The position numbers and the translations under genes were made by a program. Positions 45,544-55,980 of a DNA stretch of 64,000 nt are shown piece after piece (position 1 is the stretch's first letter; each line of letters opens with the position of its first letter). Source of the DNA: Paeniglutamicibacter sulfureus (GTDB lineage Bacteria > Actinomycetota > Actinomycetes > Actinomycetales > Micrococcaceae); NCBI RefSeq assembly GCF_030512175.1, contig NZ_JAULBL010000001.1, positions 620,001 to 684,000 on the forward strand. The letters run 5' to 3'. Below the pieces are notes generated by a model that was not told the origin of the DNA, did no database searches, and saw nothing but the letters and a program-made list of their open reading frames with translations.

Positions 45544-46500
45544 TCAGTGGCCGGTGCCAAGCCCCAGGGCAATTCCGTCAAGAATATCGTGTTCAGAGGC
45601 CGTGGCGGTGGTGATCCGTCCCGAGCTCGCCTGCGCGACGCGTTCCAGGATGCATCCGTAGATGAGCGCCCCCGCGGCAATGACGTCCACCCGACCCGGG
45701 TGCATGAACCCAAGTGAAGCGCGGGTTTCCCGTTCAGCCTCGAGCATGAACGCGACGGTGGATTCGAGTTTGTCGATGTCGACCTCGGAACCGTGGATGA
45801 GTGTCGAGTCATACTTGTCCAGGCCCAGCGCGGCGGCGGTGAGCGTGGTGATGGTTCCGGCGACACCCACGATCCGGTCCACCAGTGAAAAGTCGACGTC
45901 TCGTTGGACCTCGTCGAGCACCGCGTTGACCTGGGCGCGGGCAGCTGCGATCGATTCGGGTGTCGGCTTTTCCAGGCGCCAGAACCGCTCGGTCAGCCTG
46001 ACGCAACCCATGTCCATGCTGCGCGAGGCCACCGGGCCAAGCCCGTTGCCCAGGACGAACTCGGTGGATCCCCCACCCAGGTCAACGACCAGGATGTGGG
46101 TTCCGGGGGCTGCCGGTGCCACGGAGGAGGCACCGGCATAGGACAGCGCAGCCTCGACCTCGCCGGGCACGACCTCCGGGTCGACGCCCAGGCGCTGACG
46201 CACGCCGGCGGCAAATTCGTTCCTGTTTTTCGCATCCCGCGTCGCGGAGGTGGCAACGAAGCGGATCGAGGTGGCCCCGTGTTCGCGGATCAGCTGCGCG
46301 TATTCGTCGATGGCGGCGAAGGTGCGCGTCAGTGCCTCCGGCGCAAATTCACCGGTGGCGTCGACGTCCTGGCCCAGGCGCACCACGCGCATCTGGCGCA
46401 GCACGTCGGTGAGCGACGGCCCGTTGGGGGTTTCCACCAGGTCGGCAATGAGCAGGCGGATGGAGTTGGTTCCGCAGTCGATGGCGGCGACGCGTGTCAT
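45544..46500 (-). CDS. ppx: Ppx/GppA family exopolyphosphatase
   Basis: 318 residues, the short actinobacterial form. Hydrolyses polyphosphate and/or (p)ppGpp-related pyrophosphate. ASKHA-fold motifs AAIDCGTNSIRLLIAD at the N-terminus, DLGGGSTEFVLG near 145 and GVAGTITTL near 225 are present. ATG 46500 overlaps the stop of the DUF501 gene (ATGA); longer upstream frames run through that gene. Part of the conserved eno-ftsB-DUF501-ppx order. Confidence 0.93.
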   Translation of the reverse strand: MTRVAAIDCGTNSIRLLIADLVETPNGPSLTDVLRQMRVVRLGQDVDATGEFAPEALTRTFAAIDEYAQLIREHGATSIRFVATSATRDAKNRNEFAAGVRQRLGVDPEVVPGEVEAALSYAGASSVAPAAPGTHILVVDLGGGSTEFVLGNGLGPVASRSMDMGCVRLTERFWRLEKPTPESIAAARAQVNAVLDEVQRDVDFSLVDRIVGVAGTITTLTAAALGLDKYDSTLIHGSEVDIDKLESTVAFMLEAERETRASLGFMHPGRVDVIAAGALIYGCILERVAQASSGRITTATASEHDILDGIALGLGTGH

Positions 46501-47228
46501 GCTCCCGGGGCTTCCTTCGTGTCGGCGGAACCGTCGTTTGCTGCGGCCTCGCGGGCGGCACGGGCGGCTGCGCGTTCGGCCTTCTTGATGGCCGGGTCCA
46601 CGGCCTGGGTCTTCACGTGCCGCGAGCGGTCCTGGCTCGGCGCCGGGGCCTGCGTGTCCCAGGCTCCGGCGCAACGGCAGGTGTCCTTGGTCCACCATTC
46701 GGCGATGGCTTCCAGTGCCCTGTCCCCCAGCGGGTTCACGCCCGGGCCGGCGGCCAGCGAGTGGCCGACCAGCACGTGCAGGCACTTGACGCGGGTGGGC
46801 ATGCCGCCGGCGGAGACACCGGCGATTTCCGGCACAGCGCCGGTCCCGGAGCGCTCGCCAATGGCGTCGCGCACGGCAAGGTAGTGTTCGTGGGCCTGGA
46901 CGTACTCGGCGGCCAGCGCCGGGTCCTGCTCCAGTTCGGCGTTCATCTCATTCATCACGCCGCCGGCCTCGAGGCGCGACACCGCGGCGGTGATCACCGG
47001 GTGGGTCAGGTAGTACGTGGTCGGGAACGGGATGCCCGAGGACAGCCGCGGCGCGGTGGTGGCCACAAGCGGGTTCCCGCAGACGCAGCGCGCGCCGATT
47101 TCCACGACATCGCGCACCGGGCGGTTCAGTTGGCGGGAAAGCGTCTCCAGGTCGGCGGCGCTGGGCACCCGGGCGGCAGCATCGAGTGCTTCGTGGTTTT
47201 GGTTCGCGGCGTCCACGGTTGGGAGCAT
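46497..47228 (-). CDS. DUF501 domain-containing protein
   Basis: 243 residues, function unknown. Conserved segments include ARCVCGNPLVATTAPRL, PFPTTYYLTHP, GGMPTRVKCLHVLVGHSLAAGPGVNPLGD and a C-terminal CRCAG, giving cysteines suited to metal binding. A ~45-residue Ala/Glu/Lys-rich tail follows. The start is uncertain: ATG 47228 has GAGGAG directly adjacent, GTG 47216 is 12 nt away. It sits between ftsB/divIC and ppx, overlapping ppx by 4 bases, in one minus-strand operon. Confidence 0.88.
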   Translation of the reverse strand: MLPTVDAANQNHEALDAAARVPSAADLETLSRQLNRPVRDVVEIGARCVCGNPLVATTAPRLSSGIPFPTTYYLTHPVITAAVSRLEAGGVMNEMNAELEQDPALAAEYVQAHEHYLAVRDAIGERSGTGAVPEIAGVSAGGMPTRVKCLHVLVGHSLAAGPGVNPLGDRALEAIAEWWTKDTCRCAGAWDTQAPAPSQDRSRHVKTQAVDPAIKKAERAAARAAREAAANDGSADTKEAPGA

Positions 47229-47269
47229 CTCCTCGCGTCGGTGGGTCAGGTGGTGTGTGTGGAGCAGGC

Positions 47270-48163
47270 TCAGTCGGTGGCGGCGCGCTGCACCGAGTCA
47301 AAGAGTGCATCGACCCAGGGAAGGTCCGTGCGGACTTCCTCGGGGCTTTGGTTGGCCTCGCCGGGAGCTTCTTCGTCGGGCCGTTCGCCGACGACCATGT
47401 AGTTGCGTTCGCCGGGCATGACCAAGTTTATCCGGTCGCGGGCCTGCTGCTTGATGTACAGCGGATCGTCCCAGCGGGCGATCTGGTCCTTGAGCGCTTC
47501 CTGTTCCGCTTCCATGGCCGCGATCGAGGTGCGCAGGTCCGAAATTTCGTCGCGCTGGCGCGCATAGGTGCCAATGCTGGGGATCAGCAGGACGGCGAAC
47601 ACCGACAGCGCAATGCTCAGGGCCAACAGGCGGCCCGAAAAGCTGCGCGCCGGAATCGGCACCTTGGGCCCGTCATCGCCCTTGCGCGGGGTTTTGCGTG
47701 CTGCCGTTTCACCCTTGCGCACCGCTCCGGAAAGGAGATTCCGGTCTTCGATGCGCCGCTGCGAGGCGGTGGCCTTGGACGTGGGCTTGGGCTTCGCGCT
47801 GCCGCTGGCGTTCGCCTTGGACTTGGGTGAGGCCTTGGAAGGCGAGGCCTTTGCTGTGCTTGCCTTGGAGGCGGCAGGCTTTGGCTTGGCGGTGCCGGAC
47901 ACGGGCTTGCCCGAGGCGTTCACCTCACCCAGCGGCACGACCTTGGCGCGCGGTGCCGCGGGGCGCACTGGTCCGCGCGGGGCCGCGGTGCGGTGTGCCG
48001 CGGGAGCGGCTTCGGGCGGGGATTCGCGGTATGGGCGCGGTCGCTTGGGCGCTTCGTCGGGTGCCGGCAAATCGGCGCCGTGGCGGGAATTCGCCGTGCC
48101 ATTGCGCGCGGGGTCATTGGCGGAGGACCCGGAGCGCGGCATGGGGGGACGTCGCGTGGCCAT
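47270..48163 (-). CDS. septum formation initiator family protein (FtsB/DivIC) with long N-terminal extension
   Basis: 297 residues. The conserved part is the C-terminal ~120 residues: membrane helix LLALSIALSVFAVLLIPSIG, coiled coil RDEISDLRTSIAAMEAEQEALKDQI, and WDDPLYIKQQARDRINLVMPGE. FtsB joins FtsL and FtsQ in the divisome. The N-terminal ~175 residues are disordered, rich in Pro, Ala, Lys and Ser, with KASPSK-type repeats. AAGGAG lies just before ATG 48163. Lies between eno and DUF501 as in other actinobacteria. Confidence 0.9.
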   Translation of the reverse strand: MATRRPPMPRSGSSANDPARNGTANSRHGADLPAPDEAPKRPRPYRESPPEAAPAAHRTAAPRGPVRPAAPRAKVVPLGEVNASGKPVSGTAKPKPAASKASTAKASPSKASPKSKANASGSAKPKPTSKATASQRRIEDRNLLSGAVRKGETAARKTPRKGDDGPKVPIPARSFSGRLLALSIALSVFAVLLIPSIGTYARQRDEISDLRTSIAAMEAEQEALKDQIARWDDPLYIKQQARDRINLVMPGERNYMVVGERPDEEAPGEANQSPEEVRTDLPWVDALFDSVQRAATD

Positions 48164-48245
48164 CTGACTCCTTGCCCGGTCATGCCGGAGCCCTTTTCAG
48201 ATGGCCCCGGAAGGTTCGTGGTGGCGAGCTTTCGGGGGTTAACAC

Positions 48246-48284
48246 AAAAACTCGTGGGGGAACCAAGAATAGTTCCCCCACGAG
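48246..48284 (-). terminator. intrinsic terminator of eno
   Basis: Perfect 13-bp stem CTCGTGGGGGAAC (48251-48263) with its complement (48272-48284), 8-nt loop, and a TTTTT run on the minus strand (48246-48250). 22 bases after the eno stop. Confidence 0.9.
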
Positions 48285-48305
48285 CCTACGTGTAATTACG
48301 GCTTG

Positions 48306-50406
<2,101 letters not shown>

Positions 50407-50606
50407 TGCTGCTTCTCCCCCTGGTCGGCGAAGGGCCCGGTGCAACCCGTGCCGGCGACGGCACGGTGCGTGTAAGACCCCTGGGCGGCGTTGCCCGCAT
50501 CCAACGATATCCGAATCCCGGGTACCCCCTTCGCGCGGCAGGAACCGGTGTCGGTCACATCCGCGCCACGAAGGCGGATGTCCGATTGAAGCCTTAAACG
50601 CCAAGA

Positions 50607-50646
50607 CCGGTGCATCAATGCTCCAAGACGAGCATTGATGCACCGG
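50607..50646 (-). terminator. hairpin downstream of add
   Basis: Perfect 16-bp stem (50607-50622 with 50631-50646), 8-nt loop, 51 bases after the add stop. The minus strand continues GGTCTTGGCGTTTAAGG, so the T tract is weak. Confidence 0.7.
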
Positions 50647-50696
50647 CGTTCGGTGGCGGGGTCCGGCCGCTGCCGGACCCCGCGTGGGGTTCTCCC

Positions 50697-51902
50697 TTAG
50701 TCTTCGTCCTCGTCGTCAAGGTCCTCGTACTCGAGGTCATCGTCGTCGTCTTCGTCGTTGAGCGCGTCGTAGGCCTCATTGATGAAGTCGACCAGGGCCT
50801 CGCGCTCCTCCAGGGGAAGGAAGGCGGCCTCGGCGGCGTTCAGCGTGAGGTCCATCAGGTCCTCGAGGTCGTAGTCGAAGGCCTCGACGAGCAGTTCGAA
50901 CTCGTCCGAGAGGGTGGTGCCGCTCATCAGCCGGTTGTCCGGGGAGATGGTGACGTTGAAGCCGGTCTGGATCAGCAGGTCCACCGGGTGGGACTCGATG
51001 CCCTCGCCAAATGCTGCGGTGGCGCCGGTCTGCAGGTTGGAGGACGGGCAGATTTCCAGGGCAATGCCGCGGTCGCGCACCCAGTTGGCCACCGGACCCA
51101 GGTTCACCAGGCCGGTGTCCTCACCGACTTCCTCGCCGTCGTCGTCGAGTCCGCCGTACTGGATTTCGATGTCCTCGGCAATGCGCACGCCGTGGCCCAG
51201 GCGCTGTGCACGTCCGGTGATCAGTGCGTCGCGAATGGATTCCAGGCCCGCTGCCTCTCCTGCATGCACGGTGGCGGGGAAGAAGTTTTCGGCCAACAGG
51301 TCGAACGCCTTCTTCATGCGCGAGGGTGGGAAGCCTTCCTCAGCACCGGCGATGTCGAAGCCGACGACGCCGCGGCTGCGGTGGCGCAGTGCGAGTTCGG
51401 CGATTTCGACGCCGCGGTCGGCGTGGCGCATGGCGGTGAGAATCTGGCCGACCTGGATCGGGGTGCCTGCCTCGGTCAGCCGGGTGCTGGCCTCCTCGAT
51501 TCCCGCCTGCACGGCCTCGACGGCGTCGTCCAGGGACAGGCCCTCGCGCTGGTGTTGTTCGGGTGCCCAGCGCACCTCGCCGTAGACCACGCCGTCGGCG
51601 ACGAGGTCCTCGACGAATTCGATGGCCACGCGCTTGAGCGCGTCCTTGGTCTGCATCACGGCAATGGTGTGGTCAAAGGTTTCCAGGTAGCGATCCAGCG
51701 AACCGGAATCGGCCGAGGCCCGGAACCAGGCTCCGAGCTCCTCTGCGTTGGTGGAGGGAAGCGCGTGGCCGGCCTCTGCCGCCAACTCGATGATGGTTTG
51801 CGGACGCAAGCCCCCGTCGAGGTGGTCGTGCAGCGATACCTTGGGCAGGGCCCGGAAGTCGAAGGAAGGGTCATAGGCAATGTGGATCATCTCGTCAGTC
51901 AC
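50697..51902 (-). CDS. add: adenosine deaminase
   Basis: 401 residues. Deaminates adenosine and deoxyadenosine to inosine forms in purine salvage. Zinc ligands in SLHDHLDGG (H25, H27), VHAGEAAG and the SPDNRLMSGTTLSDE aspartate motif are present. An uncommon acidic tail closes the protein (DEDDDDDLEYEDLDDEDED). GTG 51902 lies 6 nt after a TAGGCT box (leaderless); ATG 51890 is an alternative. It stands near deoA and cdd, consistent with a nucleoside-use locus. Confidence 0.94.
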   Translation of the reverse strand: MTDEMIHIAYDPSFDFRALPKVSLHDHLDGGLRPQTIIELAAEAGHALPSTNAEELGAWFRASADSGSLDRYLETFDHTIAVMQTKDALKRVAIEFVEDLVADGVVYGEVRWAPEQHQREGLSLDDAVEAVQAGIEEASTRLTEAGTPIQVGQILTAMRHADRGVEIAELALRHRSRGVVGFDIAGAEEGFPPSRMKKAFDLLAENFFPATVHAGEAAGLESIRDALITGRAQRLGHGVRIAEDIEIQYGGLDDDGEEVGEDTGLVNLGPVANWVRDRGIALEICPSSNLQTGATAAFGEGIESHPVDLLIQTGFNVTISPDNRLMSGTTLSDEFELLVEAFDYDLEDLMDLTLNAAEAAFLPLEEREALVDFINEAYDALNDEDDDDDLEYEDLDDEDED

Positions 51903-51908
51903 CTGCCC

Positions 51909-51914
51909 AGCCTA
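51909..51914 (-). promoter_or_regulatory. -10 box (TAGGCT) of leaderless add
   Basis: TANNNT on the minus strand, 6 nt from GTG 51902. Confidence 0.55.
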
Positions 51915-51989
51915 GCGGTGTGCCGCAGGTTCCAACAGTGGGTGCAGGTGACGTGGGGGCAAATGTTCACCCAACGCTTCCAAGGAGTT

Positions 51990-52736
51990 CTAGTTGCCGT
52001 CCGACGCCATTGGTTCGGGCTCCGGTTCCTGCCCGGGAACGCGCACCGGGCGAGGCGCATCGATGGCGATTGCCTGGGCATTGGCACCGCGCATTTCACG
52101 TTCGGAAATGCGGCGCCCGGTCCGCACCAAGATGGCGTGGGAGAGCTTGTCGATCAGGTAGCCCATGATGATGGCCAGGGCGACAGAGAGGACGATCCCC
52201 AGCAGCTGGTTGTCGTGGAACCAGGCACCGGCAACCACGCCGATGGCCACCGAATAGCTGGACCAGGTCAAACACCCGGCGACATCCAGCACGGTGAAGC
52301 GCCGGTGCGAGAAGCCGGTCGCTCCGGAACTGAGGTTCACCACCACCCTGCCAATGGGAACGTAGCGGGCGGTGAAGATCAGCATGGCCCCGCGCATATT
52401 CAGTTCGCGGCGGGCAAAGGCAAATAGCTTCTGCATGCGCGGGCGCCTCATCCAGCCGAACCGCTCGGTGCCGATGCGCCTGCCCAGCAGGTAGGCCATC
52501 TGGTCCCCGGTGATCGCCCCCACGGCCCCGGCAAGGATCAACAGGTAGACGTTGGGGATCCCGGTGCCTGCAGCCACGACGCCCAGGGCGACGAGCAGCG
52601 TCTCCGAGGGAAGGATGGGCAGGAAGCCGTCGATGAAGCAGAAAAGGCAAACGATCGGCAGGATCCACCACGCGTTTGCCGCGTGAACGATGGCCTCGTT
52701 GATCAGGTCCACTGGGAAACCGTCTTTCATTTGCAT
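51990..52736 (-). CDS. DedA family membrane protein
   Basis: 248 residues with four to six hydrophobic segments. DedA/SNARE-associated proteins act in membrane lipid flipping and proton-motive-force homeostasis. Family motifs include FCFIDGFLPILPSETLLVALG and the basic loop FTARYVPIGRVVVNLSSGATG, which carries the conserved FxRxxPxxR-type arginines. The start is ATG 52736 or 52730; neither has a strong ribosome site. Gln/Pro/Glu-rich short tail. Confidence 0.9.
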   Translation of the reverse strand: MQMKDGFPVDLINEAIVHAANAWWILPIVCLFCFIDGFLPILPSETLLVALGVVAAGTGIPNVYLLILAGAVGAITGDQMAYLLGRRIGTERFGWMRRPRMQKLFAFARRELNMRGAMLIFTARYVPIGRVVVNLSSGATGFSHRRFTVLDVAGCLTWSSYSVAIGVVAGAWFHDNQLLGIVLSVALAIIMGYLIDKLSHAILVRTGRRISEREMRGANAQAIAIDAPRPVRVPGQEPEPEPMASDGN

Positions 52737-52902
52737 TGGCGGCGCACCGCTGGAAACCCCAAGGCGCGGCAACTCGTGGCCCCAAGAACCACTTGGCTCC
52801 CATTCTCCCGCATTTCACCGGCCACGTGAATCATTCCCCGGGTTGAATACTGGGTTCCGCGCATCGTCCGTTCGGACCATGCGCGCCCGGGACGGGGACG
52901 CC

Positions 52903-54216
52903 TCAGGAAGCGGTGATCTTGTCGATGACCAGTGCCATGTCCGGACGGCTTCCGGCCGGTGCGATGGTTGCCGCTCCCTCGAGCAGGGCGCGTGCGCGCT
53001 CGAAGCGTTCGGGGGTGTCGGTGAGCATGGTGGCCAGCGGGGCACCCCGGCGCACGAGGTCGCCGGGCTTGGCATGCAGGCGCACGCCGGCTCCTGCCTG
53101 CACCGGGTCCTGGCGGCGGGCCCGTCCGGCACCCAGGCGCCAGGCGGCAACTCCCACATCCATCGCGTCGAGTGAGGTGAGGACGCCGTCTGCTTGCGCG
53201 TAGAGGGTCTCCGACTCCTTCGCCACCGGCAACGGCGCGTCGTTGTCCCCGCCCTGCGCGGCGATCATGGCGCGCCACTTGTCCATCGCCCTGCCGTCCT
53301 TCAGCGCAGCCGCGACGTCCACGTCGCGGACACCCGCCCCGGCAAGCATCTCGGTGGCGAGCGCGAGGGTCAGCTCCACCACGTCGGCGGGCCCGCCCCC
53401 GGAGAGCACCTCGATGGATTCCTCCACCTCGATCGCATTGCCGGCGGTGAGCCCCAGCGGGGTGTCCATGTTGGTCAGCAGCGCCACGGTGTGCACCCCG
53501 GCGTCGGTGCCCAGGTTCACCATGGTGGCGGCAAGTTCCCGGGCATCGGCGAGGTTCTTCATGAACGCACCGGATCCCACCTTCACGTCCAGCACCAGCG
53601 CCCCGGTGCCCTCGGCGATCTTCTTGCTCATGATCGAGGAGGCAATCAGCGGGATCGACTCGACGGTGCCGGTGACGTCGCGCAGCGCGTAGAGCTTCTT
53701 GTCTGCCGGGGCCAGGGAAGCGCCGGCGGCGCAGATCACCGCGCCGACCTCCGAGAGCTGGCGCATCATGGCCTCGTTGCCCAGCTCGGCCCGCCACCCG
53801 GAAATCGCCTCGAGCTTGTCCAGTGTGCCGCCGGTGTGCCCCAGCCCGCGGCCCGAGAGTTGCGGGACGGCAACGCCGAAAACGGCTACGAGCGGTGCCA
53901 GCGGCAGGGTGATCTTGTCCCCCACCCCGCCGGTGGAGTGCTTGTCCGTGGTGGCCATCGCCAGTCCGGCGGGGGTGCGGAGCGTGGAGAAGTCCATGCG
54001 CTGCCCCGAGTTGATCATCGCGGTGGTCCAGCGGGAGATCTCCGCCCGGTCCATGCCGTTGAGCAGGATCGCCATGTTCAGCGCCGCCATCTGTTCCTCG
54101 GCGATCACCCCGCGGGTGTAGGCGTCGATGGTCCAGTCGATCTGCTCCCCGGACAGGGTGCCGCGGTCGCGCTTGATGCGGATGATGTCAACGGCGTCAA
54201 AGTTCTCGGTGCTCAT
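52903..54216 (-). CDS. deoA: thymidine phosphorylase
   Basis: 437 residues. Phosphorolysis of thymidine and deoxyuridine to base and deoxyribose-1-phosphate. The signature SGRGLGHTGGTLDKLE lies near residue 120 and the phosphate-binding DKHSTGGVGDK near 90. Standard length. It is downstream of cdd with a 49-nt gap in the minus-strand nucleoside operon: uptake genes first, then cdd and deoA. Confidence 0.95.
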   Translation of the reverse strand: MSTENFDAVDIIRIKRDRGTLSGEQIDWTIDAYTRGVIAEEQMAALNMAILLNGMDRAEISRWTTAMINSGQRMDFSTLRTPAGLAMATTDKHSTGGVGDKITLPLAPLVAVFGVAVPQLSGRGLGHTGGTLDKLEAISGWRAELGNEAMMRQLSEVGAVICAAGASLAPADKKLYALRDVTGTVESIPLIASSIMSKKIAEGTGALVLDVKVGSGAFMKNLADARELAATMVNLGTDAGVHTVALLTNMDTPLGLTAGNAIEVEESIEVLSGGGPADVVELTLALATEMLAGAGVRDVDVAAALKDGRAMDKWRAMIAAQGGDNDAPLPVAKESETLYAQADGVLTSLDAMDVGVAAWRLGAGRARRQDPVQAGAGVRLHAKPGDLVRRGAPLATMLTDTPERFERARALLEGAATIAPAGSRPDMALVIDKITAS

Positions 54217-54265
54217 CTGTCTTCCTTGATCCGGACGCCGGCCCCGCGGGTGCGGGGTTCGCGGC

Positions 54266-54682
54266 CTAGAGGTTGTGCTTGCCGAAAGCGTCCGGCAGCA
54301 CCTGGTCCATGGTCTGGATGCCGCGCGGGGTCATCAACTGCATCCGCTCCCCGCTGTGCTCGAAGAGCAGCTGCCGGCAGCGCCCGCAGGGCATCAGCGG
54401 GGTGCCGGAGGCATCCACGCAGTAGAAGGCATGCAGCTTGCCGCCGCCGGTGGCAAAGAGTTCGCCGACCATATTGCATTCGGCGCACAAGGTGACCCCG
54501 TAGGCGGCGTTTTCCACGTTGCAGCCCGAGACGATGCGCCCGTCCTCGGTCAGCGCCGCGGCGCCGACCTTGAAGTTCGAGTACGGCGCGTAGGCCCGTT
54601 CCATGGCGGCGACGGCGGCCAGCCGCAGGGCCTCCCAATCGGCCTGGCCCACCACGGGCAGGGCAGCGGGGGAATCAATCAT
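54266..54682 (-). CDS. cdd: cytidine deaminase
   Basis: 138 residues, homotetrameric short type. Deaminates cytidine and deoxycytidine. Zinc and catalytic residues: C66-A-E68 (LCAECN) and C99-xx-C102 (MPCGRCRQLL). ATG 54682 follows a GGAGG-rich leader; the gene starts 14 nt after the upstream permease stop, so it is in the same transcription unit as the transporter and deoA. Confidence 0.95.
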   Translation of the reverse strand: MIDSPAALPVVGQADWEALRLAAVAAMERAYAPYSNFKVGAAALTEDGRIVSGCNVENAAYGVTLCAECNMVGELFATGGGKLHAFYCVDASGTPLMPCGRCRQLLFEHSGERMQLMTPRGIQTMDQVLPDAFGKHNL

Positions 54683-54696
54683 CGTTTCCCCCCTCC

Positions 54697-55980
54697 CTAG
54701 CCCTTCACGTAGGGCTGGCCGGTGGCAGCCGGTGCCCGTGACTTGCCGACCAGGCCGGCCACGGCAAAGACCGTGACCACGTAGGGCAGCATCGCCATGA
54801 ACTGGCTGGGCACCGGGGTGCCGATGATGGTGAGGATCGACTGCAGATTGTCGGCGAAGCCGAAGAGCAGTGCGGCGAAGAAGGCCCCGATGGGGTTCCA
54901 GCGTCCGAAGATCACCGCGGCCAGGGCGATGAAGCCGCGCCCGCCGGAGATTTCCTTGGTGAAGGAGTCGATGGCCACCAGCGTGAAGAAGGAACCGCCG
55001 ATGCCGGCGATCGCCCCGCCCATGATCACGTTGACGAAACGCGTGGCGTTGACCTTGATGCCCAGGGTGTCTGCGGCCTTGGGGTGTTCGCCCACGGCGC
55101 GCACGCGCAGCCCCCAGCGGGTCTTGAAGAGCCCGATCCACACCGCCGCCACGGCGATGTACATCAGGTAGCCCACGATGGACTGGCGGAAAAGGATCGG
55201 GCCGATGATCGGGATGGCCGAGAGCACGGGGATCTCGATGACCGTCAGGCGGCCCGGGGAGTTGTAGAGTTCCGGGTCGGTCTGCATCACGGTGGTGAAC
55301 AGGAACCCGGTAATGCCCGAGACCAGCACATTGAGCACCACGCCGACGATGATCTGGTTGACCACGTACTTGATGGAGAAGATGGCCAGCACCACCGAGA
55401 CCAGGGCGCCTGCCACCGCTGCGGCGAGCAGGCCGAGCAAGGGGCTGCCCGTCACCGAGGCGATGATCGCGGCGCTGAAGGCGCCGCCGAGCAGCTGGCC
55501 CTCGATGGCGATGTTGACCACGCCGGCGCGCTCACACAGGACCCCGGAAAGCGAACCGAAGACCAATGGCACCGCCAGGGTCACCGACCCTGCAATCAGC
55601 CCGGCCAGGGAGATCTGCGGGGTGCGGGCGCCGGAGACGACCCAGACCAGGAACGCGAAGATGAACAGCGCCGCGAAGACCATGGGCACCCAGCCCGGGG
55701 TGGGTCGGTGCTCGCGCGTCATGAAGATCGAGTACCCGGCCAGCACGCACATGGCCAGGCCCAGCACGATTCCGGTGGCAATGCCAGGGACCACCACGTT
55801 TGGCAGGGTGAACACGTCGCCGCCGGTGGAGATCCCGAAGGTGGCGGTTTGCGCGGAGCCGCCGAAGCCGAAGAACACCAGTGAGAGTAGTCCGATGACC
55901 GAGAGCATGATGGGGGTCTTCCAGCCCACCGGCGCATGTACCAGGGACTTGGCGGACAGGGTTGGGGCCGGCGCGCTCAT
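54697..55980 (-). CDS. nucleoside ABC transporter permease (second permease)
   Basis: 427 residues, around ten hydrophobic segments, of the BmpC/RbsC-type permease family. LCERAGVVNIAIEGQLLGGAF and GEHPKAADTLGIKVNATRFVNV are the family's coupling-loop signatures. A strong AAGGAGG lies 5 nt before ATG 55980, which overlaps the upstream permease stop. Compared with other members it has an extended N-terminal half (about 110 residues before the conserved core). Confidence 0.93.
   Translation of the reverse strand: MSAPAPTLSAKSLVHAPVGWKTPIMLSVIGLLSLVFFGFGGSAQTATFGISTGGDVFTLPNVVVPGIATGIVLGLAMCVLAGYSIFMTREHRPTPGWVPMVFAALFIFAFLVWVVSGARTPQISLAGLIAGSVTLAVPLVFGSLSGVLCERAGVVNIAIEGQLLGGAFSAAIIASVTGSPLLGLLAAAVAGALVSVVLAIFSIKYVVNQIIVGVVLNVLVSGITGFLFTTVMQTDPELYNSPGRLTVIEIPVLSAIPIIGPILFRQSIVGYLMYIAVAAVWIGLFKTRWGLRVRAVGEHPKAADTLGIKVNATRFVNVIMGGAIAGIGGSFFTLVAIDSFTKEISGGRGFIALAAVIFGRWNPIGAFFAALLFGFADNLQSILTIIGTPVPSQFMAMLPYVVTVFAVAGLVGKSRAPAATGQPYVKG

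Noticed and set aside
50610-52427. 605-codon plus-strand open frame opposite add and the DedA gene
   Set aside because: Antisense shadow: valine/glycine-rich, no motifs, and the minus strand encodes clear enzymes with correct starts.
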